A DNA stretch of 64,000 nucleotides from Legionella sp. PC1000 (lineage in GTDB: Bacteria > Pseudomonadota > Gammaproteobacteria > Legionellales > Legionellaceae), in contig NZ_CP059400.1 of assembly GCF_014109805.1 (NCBI RefSeq), positions 3,495,001 through 3,559,000 of the forward strand. The letters run 5' to 3'. Both the position numbers and the translations under genes were made by a program. Position 1 is the stretch's first letter. Every line of letters begins with the position of its first letter. Positions 10,249 to 18,733 of this stretch are shown piece after piece. The notes under the pieces are model-generated. The model was not told the origin of the DNA, searched no databases, and was given only the letters and a program-made list of their open reading frames with translations.

Positions 10249-10778
10249 TAAATACCCTGTTCGCGATTATTCTAAGCTTTGGAAAAATTGGTCTTATTTC
10301 CCTAGGGGGAGGTAATTCCATGTTAAAACTATTGGAATATGAAGCTGTTGAGTATCGACAGTGGATTGGACAGGAAGAGTTCATTGCCATGGTTGGTTCA
10401 ACTTTTATTTTTCCAGGATTAACCGGAGTCAAATTATCTGCCCTTATAGGATATAAAGCTGCTGGAATCACCGGTTTGATTCTTGCTGTGCTTAGCCTTA
10501 ATTTACCAGGGTTATTAATGGCCTTAGCAGGCTATCATTGGCTGACCAGTCATAATGGACCCGGAATGCGGAAAATAATGGTTGGAGTTCAATATGGTGC
10601 ATTGGCATTACTGGCTGCAGCCAGTTACTCAGTTGCTCAAGGTGTCGTTGGTATGTATTTTTCTATTCCAATTGCACTGTGTTGTTTTGTATTTTTTCTC
10701 GCTTTAACCTTTTGGAATTTATCACCCTTTTATGGTTTTATAGGTTTTATAGCAGTGTGTTTTTTTCTGGTTCGTTAA
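10245..10778 (+). CDS. Chromate transporter family membrane protein, single-domain
   Basis: 177 residues with four to five membrane segments. It has the ChrA-family pattern: FGKIGLISLGGGNSMLKLLE near the N-terminus, then YRQWIGQEEF and a FPGLTGVKLSALIGYKAAG segment. This is half-length compared with classical ChrA, as in short-chain ChrA proteins that normally work as pairs; no partner is visible here. It overlaps the preceding gene by four bases, so the two are coupled. The substrate is unknown; chromate or sulfate is family knowledge only. Confidence 0.75.
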   Translation: MINTLFAIILSFGKIGLISLGGGNSMLKLLEYEAVEYRQWIGQEEFIAMVGSTFIFPGLTGVKLSALIGYKAAGITGLILAVLSLNLPGLLMALAGYHWLTSHNGPGMRKIMVGVQYGALALLAAASYSVAQGVVGMYFSIPIALCCFVFFLALTFWNLSPFYGFIGFIAVCFFLVR

Positions 10779-10828
10779 GGTCTAAAATAGTAACATGGCC
10801 TATTAAATCCAGGGGCTTTCCATTTCGC

Positions 10829-10931
10829 CAGCTTGAGTCAAAATGGCTTGATTTTCGAACACCGAGCGACGCAGCATACAGGGAGTATTAAGCAAGGAGA
10901 ACAGAAAATCAAGCCATTTTGGCCAAGATAG
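10829..10931. repeat. Long imperfect hairpin repeat, family A copy 1
   Basis: Two arms (10829-10856 and 10904-10931) share an 18-base exact inverted core (10839-10856 against 10904-10921) around a 47-base centre. The right end reads GGCCAAGATAG. A second copy with similar ends and centre lies at 32942-33063. It sits between the chromate-transporter-like gene and ppk. Confidence 0.8.
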
Positions 10932-10979
10932 TAAGAATGTAAGACCCTAATATTATAAAAAATAAACGGAGTTGCTCCC

Positions 10980-13052
10980 TTGGAAACAGTGTTGGATAAT
11001 CCAGAATATTATATCAATCGAGAATTTTCTATTATTGCATTTAATCAGAGAGTTCTTATGTTGGCTAATGATGAGCGTGTGCCTTTACTGGAGAGAATGC
11101 GTTTTCTTAGCATCTGCAGCAGTAACCTTGATGAGTTTTTTGAAATACGCGTTGCCGGACTTAAAGAAAAAATTGCCCTCTCCTCAGGAAAATTAACGAT
11201 TGATGGTTTACGTCCTGATGAAGCATTTAGTCAGATTAGCCAAAAAACACATAAACTCATAGATCAGCTTTACTCCATATTTAATAAACAGCTTCTCCCG
11301 GCATTGAGTAAGGAAAATATTCACTTTCTTGATACCGAAAAATGGACTGACGACATTCACTTGTGGGCAAAACATTATTTTAAACATGAGATTCAACCCG
11401 TAATTAGCCCAATCGCTCTTGATTTGGCGCATCCCTTACCGCAACTGATTAATAAAAGTTTAAACTTTATTATTTCTTTAAGTGGTAAAGATGCTTTTGA
11501 TCGTAATATTAATTATGCGGTAGTACATGCTCCAAGATCGATTCCCAGGGTTATTCATTTGCCTTCAGAATTATGCGGCGATGCCCATTATTTTGTTCAT
11601 CTCTCCTCCATTATTATTACCCATGTGAATAGTTTATTCCCAGGGATGGAGATTAGCGGCTGCTATTCTTTTCGTCTTACTCGAAATAGTGATCTGTTTT
11701 TGCGAGAAGAAGAAATTGATGATTTGGCCAAAGCCGTACAACGCGAGATTTTTTCCCGTCATTATGGCCATGTGGTTCGACTTGAAATTGAAAAAAACTG
11801 CCCAGAAAAAATTGTGGATTTCCTATTGCAAAAATACCATTTACGTCATGAAGATACTTATTATTGTGATGGACCAGTTAACATCCAACGTCATTTAACT
11901 GCGATTAACAGCATTGAGAGACCGGATTTGAATTACCCACCTGTTACAGCACAATATCCCAGCTTTCCAAAGTCAGAACGTAATTTATTTAATGTCATTG
12001 ACGAACAAGACATTCTGCTGCATCACCCGTACCAAAGCTTTGAAGTGGTTATTGATTTTGTACGGCAGGCAGCGAGCGATCCTAATGTTCTGGCGATCAG
12101 TCAAACTTTATATCGTACACGCTCCCAATCAGTAATGGTTGATGCTTTGGTGGATGCGGCGCATTCAGGCAAAGAAGTTACTGCCGTTATTGAACTACGG
12201 GCTCGTTTTGATGAAGAATCCAATCTGAAATTGGCAAATCGTTTACATGCCGCAGGAATTCTTGTGCTTTATGGTGTTGTAGGGTATAAAACTCATGCCA
12301 AAATGACCCTGGTTGTCAGACGTGCTCATGGGAAACTCAAGCGTTATGTCCATTTAAGTACGGGAAACTACCATGAATACACCGCAAAACGTTACACTGA
12401 TTTAGGGTTATTAACGTGTGAGCCTACAATTACTTCCGATATCCAAATCATTTTTCAACAGTTAACTGGCCTTGGCAAAGTAGTTAAACTCAAAGCGCTA
12501 AGCCACTCACCTTTTACGTTACAAAAAACACTGCTGCAATACATCGAACAATGCACTGCAGCCGCATTAAAAAAAGGAGACACGGAAATTCTCCTTAAAG
12601 TAAATGGGTTAGCGGATAAAACCATAATTCAAGCTTTATATAAGGCATCACAAGCAGGAGTTAAAATAAATTTACTTGTGCGTGGGGTATGTTGCCTTAA
12701 ACCTGGAATTCCTGGTATTTCAGAAAACATACGCGTGCTTTCCTATATCGGGCGATTCCTAGAACATCATCGGGTATTTTACTTTCGCACTCACGAAGAA
12801 GAATATTATTTTTGTTCTAGTGCTGATCTCATGGAAAGAAATTTATACCATCGTATTGAAATTATGTTTCCAATTCTTGATGAAAACTGCAAAAAACGAA
12901 TCAAACAAGAAATCATTAAAAACTACCTCAAAGACAACAGTAACACGTGGGAAATGCAAAGTGATGGCAGTTATAAGCCTGTAACCCAAGGAAATAATTG
13001 TGCCCAGGAAAAACTTATTAACCTCTACCAGGATGAGGGACAAGTGATTTAA
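10980..13052 (+). CDS. ppk1: Polyphosphate kinase 1
   Basis: Reversibly makes inorganic polyphosphate from ATP. The 690-residue protein begins METVLDNPEYYINREFS with a TTG start; AAACGGAG lies about 12 bases upstream. Both phospholipase-D-like catalytic regions are present: KTHAKM (His about 439, the expected phosphorylated histidine) with HLSTGNYHEY, and YIGRFLEHHRVFYF (His about 596). The length and order are normal for PPK1. The family A repeat lies in its upstream region. No ppx is adjacent. Confidence 0.96.
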   Translation: METVLDNPEYYINREFSIIAFNQRVLMLANDERVPLLERMRFLSICSSNLDEFFEIRVAGLKEKIALSSGKLTIDGLRPDEAFSQISQKTHKLIDQLYSIFNKQLLPALSKENIHFLDTEKWTDDIHLWAKHYFKHEIQPVISPIALDLAHPLPQLINKSLNFIISLSGKDAFDRNINYAVVHAPRSIPRVIHLPSELCGDAHYFVHLSSIIITHVNSLFPGMEISGCYSFRLTRNSDLFLREEEIDDLAKAVQREIFSRHYGHVVRLEIEKNCPEKIVDFLLQKYHLRHEDTYYCDGPVNIQRHLTAINSIERPDLNYPPVTAQYPSFPKSERNLFNVIDEQDILLHHPYQSFEVVIDFVRQAASDPNVLAISQTLYRTRSQSVMVDALVDAAHSGKEVTAVIELRARFDEESNLKLANRLHAAGILVLYGVVGYKTHAKMTLVVRRAHGKLKRYVHLSTGNYHEYTAKRYTDLGLLTCEPTITSDIQIIFQQLTGLGKVVKLKALSHSPFTLQKTLLQYIEQCTAAALKKGDTEILLKVNGLADKTIIQALYKASQAGVKINLLVRGVCCLKPGIPGISENIRVLSYIGRFLEHHRVFYFRTHEEEYYFCSSADLMERNLYHRIEIMFPILDENCKKRIKQEIIKNYLKDNSNTWEMQSDGSYKPVTQGNNCAQEKLINLYQDEGQVI

Positions 13053-13096
13053 TCTGTGCACAATGACCTGTTGCCTCACCCAACATGAAGGCCGGA

Positions 13097-13127
13097 CTGG
13101 GTTCCGCGCGTAAAGCGCGGAATCCAG
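13097..13127. repeat. GC-rich hairpin between convergent genes
   Basis: A 13-base stem (CTGGGTTCCGCGC paired with GCGCGGAATCCAG, one G-T wobble) and a 5-nt loop lie between the convergent ppk and LD-carboxypeptidase genes. The motif of CCGCGC, TAAA, GCGCGG and flanking CCAG also occurs in the composite repeat near 61000, so it is a repeat as well as a possible bidirectional terminator. Confidence 0.55.
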
Positions 13128-13160
13128 GGCATTTTATTTCCTTCGCCCAGAGCTACATTC

Positions 13161-14060
13161 TTAACGAAAACACGTTAACTGGGCCTTTTTCCCTAATTGT
13201 AAATGCGCCTCGGTGCCAAAAGGAATGGGAAAATTAATCGGACCATGTCCTATTCCTGCAATTCTTAATACTGGAATAGGACAGCTTTCAGCAAAACGTT
13301 GTAAGACTGGCTCAACCAAAGAAGAACCATTCGGTTCATCGCCCTCAAGAAAATCTCCCAGTATGATTGCAGCAGCATGGGAAAAAAGGCTTGCTTGTTT
13401 TAAATGTTCCAGCATACGATCAACACGGTATCCTCGCTCGCCAATTTCTTCAAGCAAAATAATTTTGTCTCGGCCATCGATTTGCCAAGATGTTCCTACT
13501 CCTGACTGAATTATTGCTAAGTTGCCGCCAGTCACATGGGATTTAATAAAACCATCTTCTTGTGCATGCCTGTTCATTGGGATTAATCCGGTAAATTGAA
13601 TCGGCGCCTCCCCAAATAAAATAGATTTCACTGCTGCAATCGTCTCTTTAGAAAATTTATCAGGCGCAGCAGCACCATGAATTGTTGGCCAACCCCAATG
13701 CTGTTGTAAATAAAGATGAAGGCAGGTTACATCACTTATTCCAATAAATATTTTGACCGCATCTGGAGGATGAATTTCTGCCAATCTGGGGATTAAGCGC
13801 GTGGAGCCGTAGCCACCACGGACACAAATTACTGCTTTTGTTTTAGGATTCTGTAAGGCATTTTTAAGATGGGTAAAACGCATTTCATCCGTATTCGCAC
13901 ATAATAAATCGGGAGCAAAAATATCCTTCTGAACAATACAGTTTAATTCCCAAGACTCTAATAACTCTTTTAATCCAAGCAATTGGCTATCCGAACTGCG
14001 AGACGCAGGTGCAATGATTTCCACAGAATCTCCAATACTTAAGATAGGTAATTTGTTCAT
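13161..14060 (-). CDS. ldcA: Muramoyltetrapeptide L,D-carboxypeptidase
   Basis: Cytoplasmic S66 peptidase that removes the terminal D-Ala from recycled murein tetrapeptides. The 299 residues start from MNKLPIL at 14060, preferred over the upstream in-frame 14087 because AAGAGA precedes it. The catalytic serine is in RGGYGSTR (about 86), the glutamate in LLEEIGERGYRVDR, and the histidine in GIGHGPINFPIPFG. It fits functionally with amgK-murU about 8 kb away. It is monocistronic and convergent with ppk. Confidence 0.9.
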   Translation of the reverse strand: MNKLPILSIGDSVEIIAPASRSSDSQLLGLKELLESWELNCIVQKDIFAPDLLCANTDEMRFTHLKNALQNPKTKAVICVRGGYGSTRLIPRLAEIHPPDAVKIFIGISDVTCLHLYLQQHWGWPTIHGAAAPDKFSKETIAAVKSILFGEAPIQFTGLIPMNRHAQEDGFIKSHVTGGNLAIIQSGVGTSWQIDGRDKIILLEEIGERGYRVDRMLEHLKQASLFSHAAAIILGDFLEGDEPNGSSLVEPVLQRFAESCPIPVLRIAGIGHGPINFPIPFGTEAHLQLGKKAQLTCFR

Positions 14061-14156
14061 TCGTGATCTCTTCATAATTTTTGCCATTTTGGATAAAAGC
14101 TATTTTACGGTAATTTTTTTAGGAAAAAGAAAGTAAATACAGTGTTAATAGTATAT

Positions 14157-15140
14157 TTAAATTAATAGTGTTTTACTTAATTTTCCTGGTTGTTCACAAA
14201 CTAAGCGTGGCACTAAGTATCCTGGTAAAAGATGTTGTAGGTGCTGATAAATGTTTTGTACTGCAGCGAAAGGCAAATCAAAATGAGCTGCTCCCTTTAC
14301 TTTATCTAATCGATGTAAATAATAAGGCAGAACGCCGTATGCAAATAAGGCCTGGCTTAAATCAGCTAGAATATGAGCATCATCATTTATTCCTGCTAAT
14401 AAAACAGTTTGATTTAACAAATGGCATCCTATTTGTCGTAAATCATTAAGTGTTTGTCGCACCGAATCGTCAAGCTCTTGTGCATGATTGCAATGCAGTA
14501 CAATAACTTTGTTGAATCGAGTTGTTTTTAATAATGAAAGCAAACCCTGCTCAATCCGTTCAGGAAAAACCACAGGAATTCGTGTATGAATACGCAATGT
14601 ATGCAAATGAGGAATATCTTCCAATTGTTGGATTAGCTCAGAGAGCACCAAGTCGGATGCCAATAAAGGATCGCCGCCACTTAAAATCACCTCAGTAATA
14701 CTGGTATCTTGTGCAAGATAATCACAAATTGCTTTAAAGCCATTGCGACCAGGATTATTCTCTTGATAAGGAAAATGTCTGCGGAAACAATACCTACAGT
14801 TCACGGCACACACACCAGTCAAGGTTAATAAAACACGGCCGTAATATTTATGAATTAGTCCTCGGATTGGATTAGTACTGCGCTCATCCAAGGGGTCTAC
14901 ACCGAATCCCTCTCTCATGTGTAATTCGGATTCAGAAGCTAAAACTTGAAGCAATAAAGGGTCACGAGGATTTCGTTTTTGCATGCGCTTAGCAAATCCC
15001 AGAGGAATACGACTGGGAAATTGCTTTTCGGCATATAAATTTCCCATAGAGGAGGGCAGCTCCAGAAAAGTTAATAATTCAGTTACTGAAGCAAAACCTT
15101 GTGCCAAATTTTTTTGCCAACTTAAAGAGGTATCTCGCAT
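14157..15140 (-). CDS. epmB: EF-P lysine 2,3-aminomutase EpmB
   Basis: Radical-SAM enzyme that makes (R)-beta-lysine for modification of elongation factor P. The 327-residue protein has the cluster motif CAVNCRYC (Cys111, 115, 118) followed by FRRHFPY, then EVILSGGDPLL and a PLP-binding C-terminal half typical of KamA relatives. The short length separates EpmB from catabolic lysine aminomutases. It is divergent from efp, with only 71 bases between the start codons, so the two share a promoter region. Confidence 0.93.
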   Translation of the reverse strand: MRDTSLSWQKNLAQGFASVTELLTFLELPSSMGNLYAEKQFPSRIPLGFAKRMQKRNPRDPLLLQVLASESELHMREGFGVDPLDERSTNPIRGLIHKYYGRVLLTLTGVCAVNCRYCFRRHFPYQENNPGRNGFKAICDYLAQDTSITEVILSGGDPLLASDLVLSELIQQLEDIPHLHTLRIHTRIPVVFPERIEQGLLSLLKTTRFNKVIVLHCNHAQELDDSVRQTLNDLRQIGCHLLNQTVLLAGINDDAHILADLSQALFAYGVLPYYLHRLDKVKGAAHFDLPFAAVQNIYQHLQHLLPGYLVPRLVCEQPGKLSKTLLI

Positions 15141-15211
15141 TAATTACACAGACTTGATAAACTGTGCGAACTTTAACTAAAACGAAGCAAAATCTCAACT
15201 GTGGAGCACTA

Positions 15212-15781
15212 ATGGCAATTTATAGCACCAATGAATTAAAGAATGGCTTGAAAGTAATGGTTGATGACGCCCCATGTACTATTCTCGATTGTGAATTCGT
15301 AAAACCCGGAAAAGGCCAAGCTTTTACCCGCATTAAAATCCGTAACTTGAAAACAGGCCGAGTTGTAGAGCGCACGTTCAAATCGAATGAAACCTTACCT
15401 TCTGCTGATGTTGCCGATATGGAAATGCAATACCTTTATAACGATGGCGAGCTGTGGCATTTTATGGTTCCTGATAATTTCGAACAATATGCTTTAGGCA
15501 AAGAAGTACTCGCTGATGCAGCACAATGGTTAAAAGAACAAGATATTTGTATCGTAACTCTTTGGAATAATGAACCAATACAAGTTACACCCCCTAATTT
15601 CGTGGTTTTAGAAATTACGGAAACCGATCCTGGCTTGAAAGGCGATACTTCTGGCGGCGGTGGAAAACCAGCCATTTTAGAAACCGGAGCTGTAGTACGC
15701 GTTCCCTTATTCGTCCAAACTGGCGAGTTAATTAAAGTGGATACCCGTAAAGGCGAGTACGTTTCTCGTGCGAAAGAATAA
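15212..15781 (+). CDS. efp: Translation elongation factor P
   Basis: Relieves ribosome stalling at polyproline. 189 residues from the ATG at 15212, preceded by GTGGAG; the longer in-frame extension to 15164 is not needed. Lys34 in the PGKGQ loop is the site that EpmA/EpmB modify. The KOW-like, central and C-terminal OB domains are complete. It is divergent from epmB. I saw no epmA within the window. Confidence 0.96.
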   Translation: MAIYSTNELKNGLKVMVDDAPCTILDCEFVKPGKGQAFTRIKIRNLKTGRVVERTFKSNETLPSADVADMEMQYLYNDGELWHFMVPDNFEQYALGKEVLADAAQWLKEQDICIVTLWNNEPIQVTPPNFVVLEITETDPGLKGDTSGGGGKPAILETGAVVRVPLFVQTGELIKVDTRKGEYVSRAKE

Positions 15782-15838
15782 CGCCAAATACATTCGCCCC
15801 CTAATAGGGACTTAGCCCTTACCCTATACAGTTTATTG

Positions 15839-15865
15839 GATCCTCGCAGCCTAGCCACGAGGATC
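15839..15865 (+). terminator. Possible terminator hairpin after efp
   Basis: GATCCTCG and CGAGGATC form an 8-bp stem with an 11-nt loop 58 bases after the efp stop. No T-run follows, so termination is uncertain. Confidence 0.35.
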
Positions 15866-15898
15866 GCTCAATGAACCTGATGAACCCAGGCTCTTCAA

Positions 15899-16309
15899 TT
15901 AATAAACCTGATAAGTATTATACATACCCCAATAACCCACATTACCTAAATCATTATAGCCATAATAATAAGCATCGCTATCATTATAATAATCTATGTC
16001 CCAATAGGGGCTGGTCTGATACCCAACACTATAGGTGTAAGCAGGAGTAGTATAGGCTGGAGTATAATAGGTCTTAGCATAGCCTGGAGTGTAATAGGTT
16101 TTAACAGCGGGGTAGGTCTTAGTATAGATTTTAGCAGCGGGAGTAGTGTAGTAAGTTTTCGTATAGGTTTTAGTAGCAGGCGCGTAGTAAGTCTTAGTAG
16201 TATAAACTGGAGTAGTATAAGTTGGAGTGTAATAAACCCGATCCCTGCCACATCCTGTTACTAACAACATGGTGCCTAACACCGTCACTGCAAATATTAA
16301 TTTGTTCAT
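15899..16309 (-). CDS. Tyr/Thr-rich repeat lipoprotein
   Basis: 136 residues, family not recognised. The signal peptide ends in the lipobox LLVTGC. The mature part is built of degenerate short repeats such as YTTPVYT, TKTYYAP and KTYYTP, roughly 6-12 residues each, from about residue 26 to 100. A Tyr/Asp/Gly-rich tail ending in YNTYQVY follows. Tyr is extremely abundant. AGGAAG precedes the ATG. It lies 45 bp downstream of the small secreted gene at 16355-16534 on the same strand, suggesting one transcript. An exposed structural or adhesive role is a guess. Confidence 0.8.
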   Translation of the reverse strand: MNKLIFAVTVLGTMLLVTGCGRDRVYYTPTYTTPVYTTKTYYAPATKTYTKTYYTTPAAKIYTKTYPAVKTYYTPGYAKTYYTPAYTTPAYTYSVGYQTSPYWDIDYYNDSDAYYYGYNDLGNVGYWGMYNTYQVY

Positions 16310-16354
16310 GATATCTTCCTATTCATTGATACGTAATAGACTGAATCTTAAAAA

Positions 16355-16534
16355 TTAGTAATAATGCCAGTGATGCCAAGAAGCATAATTTGCTGTTTTG
16401 GGTAAATTATTAATAGACGAGGCATCTGTCCTAGGAGCTGGACTCTCAAGCGCTGAAGGGAATGCTGCAAAAATGGGCAAGGCAGTTAAGAAAAAAGGGA
16501 TACTTAAGACTACGGAAATAATTAGTTTTTTCAT
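16355..16534 (-). CDS. Small secreted protein, 59 residues
   Basis: Starts MKKLIISVVL with a clear signal peptide likely cleaved after IFA/A, giving a mature part of about 35 residues ending in ASWHHWHYY. A strong CAGGAGG ribosome-binding site lies six bases before the ATG, which makes this a real gene despite its size. The aromatic and His-rich end, and its position 45 bp upstream of the Tyr-rich lipoprotein, suggest a shared surface-related role. Family unknown. Confidence 0.75.
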   Translation of the reverse strand: MKKLIISVVLSIPFFLTALPIFAAFPSALESPAPRTDASSINNLPKTANYASWHHWHYY

Positions 16535-16867
16535 AATAGCCTCCTGGCTCTTATTACGAATCTAATCAGCGTAGATTAAGTATACAATATGTTCATATTT
16601 TAATCAAAATGATTACTTTTTTATTTATTTTGCTTAATAAAATACAGGCAACGACTTCCCGTCTCCTGAGCCTGTTTCATTATTCACTGTGGAGGTTTAT
16701 GCAGAGCTTAAGGCTTCCCATCAACTTCATAGGCTTGCACACCACTCTCCAACACAACCTCCCAACCTGTAATTATTAAATGGTTCAGTCAGGAAGAGTC
16801 ATTACCTATATATCTAAATAATAGACCATGGAGACCATGGAGTGTATGTTTTTTGCACAAACTTTAC
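16535..16867. other. Intergenic region without a clear gene
   Basis: AT-rich. On the minus strand an open tail of about 26 codons ends at TAA (16708-16710), with residues such as GWEVVLESGVQAYEVDGKP; it has no start and a stop just upstream, so it may be the decayed end of a gene. A short tandem ACCATGGAG pair lies near 16826-16843. Confidence 0.4.
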
Positions 16868-17641
16868 TTATTCCTTATTTCTAAATAGATGATTTGCAGA
16901 AGCTTGCACCGTTGGCATAATCGTCATTTCTTCGATATCCATATGCTGTGGACGAGTAATACAATATACAATGGCATCTGCTATATCCTCAGCCAATAAG
17001 GGTTGAAAATCCTGATAAAACTCTTTTGCTTTTTGTTTATCATTCCATCGTACTTCACTAAACTCAGTTTCTACTGCCCCTGGAGCGATTTCAGTAACAC
17101 GAACCGGCCTTCCCAGCATATCCAGTCTCATTGATTTTGAAATAGCATGTACTGCGTGTTTCGTTGCACAATAAACATTACCGTTCGGATAGCATTCATG
17201 TCCCGCAACAGAACTGATATTCACTACATGACCGCGTCCGCGCTCTAGCATCCCGGGAATCAAAGTACGACTTACATAAAGCAAGCCCTTAATATTGGTA
17301 TCAATCATGACATCCCAATGTGCTTCAATTCCCTGTTGCAAAGGCAAACTATCCAATGCCAAACCGGCATTATTAATTAAGACATCGATAGAACGCCATT
17401 GACTGGGTAAAGAGCCCAGTTGTTTCTTAACTTGGTCCTGATCACATACGTCTAAAGGCAAAACGTAATGCTCCTCTCCGTATTGTTGACCCAACTCTTT
17501 TGCCAAAGCCTCGAGCCGTTCGACACGGCGAGCACTGAGTATCAATCGAGCTCCATGCTTGGCACACAAGCGAGCACAAGCCTGACCAATTCCGCTGGAA
17601 GCCCCTGTAATTAAAATAATTGTATTGGTTAAATCGCTCAT
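16868..17641 (-). CDS. NADP-dependent short-chain dehydrogenase (YdfG-like)
   Basis: 257-residue classical SDR. It has the cofactor loop TGASSGIG near residue 13, ARR after the second strand (suggesting NADP preference), NNAG at about 93, the catalytic Ser in NISSVAG and the YCATK active site. The profile is nearest the YdfG/serine-3-hydroxy acid dehydrogenase branch; the actual substrate cannot be read from sequence. It is monocistronic, preceded by a repeat. Confidence 0.85.
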   Translation of the reverse strand: MSDLTNTIILITGASSGIGQACARLCAKHGARLILSARRVERLEALAKELGQQYGEEHYVLPLDVCDQDQVKKQLGSLPSQWRSIDVLINNAGLALDSLPLQQGIEAHWDVMIDTNIKGLLYVSRTLIPGMLERGRGHVVNISSVAGHECYPNGNVYCATKHAVHAISKSMRLDMLGRPVRVTEIAPGAVETEFSEVRWNDKQKAKEFYQDFQPLLAEDIADAIVYCITRPQHMDIEEMTIMPTVQASANHLFRNKE

Positions 17642-17667
17642 CTTTTAGTCCCTCTCACCTACGTTAC

Positions 17668-17759
17668 GCGACTTGTTCGCGGAATACATGATCGATCTGG
17701 TTTAATAATCAGACATTGCAGCTTTATTCTCCATGGCCTTGATCCCGCGAACAAGTCGC
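17668..17759. repeat. Inverted repeat with 15-bp arms, family C
   Basis: GCGACTTGTTCGCGG at 17668-17682 and its exact complement at 17745-17759, with a 62-base centre. A related element with CTTGTCCGCGG arms lies at 20772-20825, and a single half-like copy near 60768. A transcript end or a small non-autonomous repeat is likely. Confidence 0.7.
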
Positions 17760-17911
17760 AGGACTTAGACTATGGATGAATTGTCAACATACCCTACTTA
17801 AATTTAGAAAAAATACAATGAATTATTAAAAATATTATCTTCAAATGATGTACAAAGCACTTCTGCACGTCAGTAGTGGAGGTAAAGTGTAGGATAAGTT
17901 TTGTGATATCG

Positions 17912-18544
17912 TTAGTTTTGTTGTAACAACTGCAACACTTCATCATCTGTCGTTTGTGAAAAATCATTGTACCACAATCCTACAGCATAAAAGCTTACTG
18001 GGCGCATTGGGCAAATGAGCTCGTCAACTAATGGAGCGATTTCGTCACAGGTCGAGCGTGCAGCAACTGGAATTGCGACAATAAGTTTTGCTGGTTTTTT
18101 TTGTTTCAATGCTGCAATTGCCGCACGCATGGTATAGCCAGTTGCAATACCATCATCCACAAGAATTATGGTTTTCCCCGATAATTCCGGAGAGGGTTTC
18201 GTGCCCCGATAAACCCGTTCGCGTCGCAATAATTCTTCCTGTTCGGATTTTTGAATTTTATCAATCGCTTCTGGGGGTATATGTAATAAGTTGACTATTT
18301 CTTCATTTAAAACGGTTATCCCTCCAGAAGCAATAGCACCCATAGCCAATTCTTCATGTCCAGGGACACCTAGCTTACGAACAATAAAAATATCAAGCGG
18401 GAGCGATAGCTTGGTCGCAATTTCATAGCCTACGGGGACACCTCCTCGAGGTAATGCCAACACAATTACATCGGTGCGCTTCGCATAATTCTTTAGCGAA
18501 TCAGTTAGAACACGGCCAGCTTGATACCGATCATCATAGTTCAT
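17912..18544 (-). CDS. Phosphoribosyltransferase family protein
   Basis: 210 residues from the ATG at 18544, which follows GGAGGAG; a TTG five codons upstream also opens the frame. The PRPP-binding motif ILVDDGIATGYTM lies in mid-protein, and LALPRGGVPVG near the start is typical of the ComF-like/DUF-type phosphoribosyltransferases often paired with hydrolases. The substrate is unknown. The C-terminus has YNDFSQTTDDEV, also characteristic of this subgroup. Monocistronic. Confidence 0.8.
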   Translation of the reverse strand: MNYDDRYQAGRVLTDSLKNYAKRTDVIVLALPRGGVPVGYEIATKLSLPLDIFIVRKLGVPGHEELAMGAIASGGITVLNEEIVNLLHIPPEAIDKIQKSEQEELLRRERVYRGTKPSPELSGKTIILVDDGIATGYTMRAAIAALKQKKPAKLIVAIPVAARSTCDEIAPLVDELICPMRPVSFYAVGLWYNDFSQTTDDEVLQLLQQN

Positions 18545-18733
18545 ACCATACTCCTCCAAACCGATCCTTCAAATTGAAGTCTAGCCCATCCTTCGTAATG
18601 TAACAAAGTATCTATTTTTATCGTTATTGCATTACCATAATCGTGCTTTTCCTCACCCTAGATATCTGTTTAAGTGTATTTATCTCACTATGCTATAGTT
18701 AAACAATCAGCTGTTCTCATGGAGAAAATAGCT

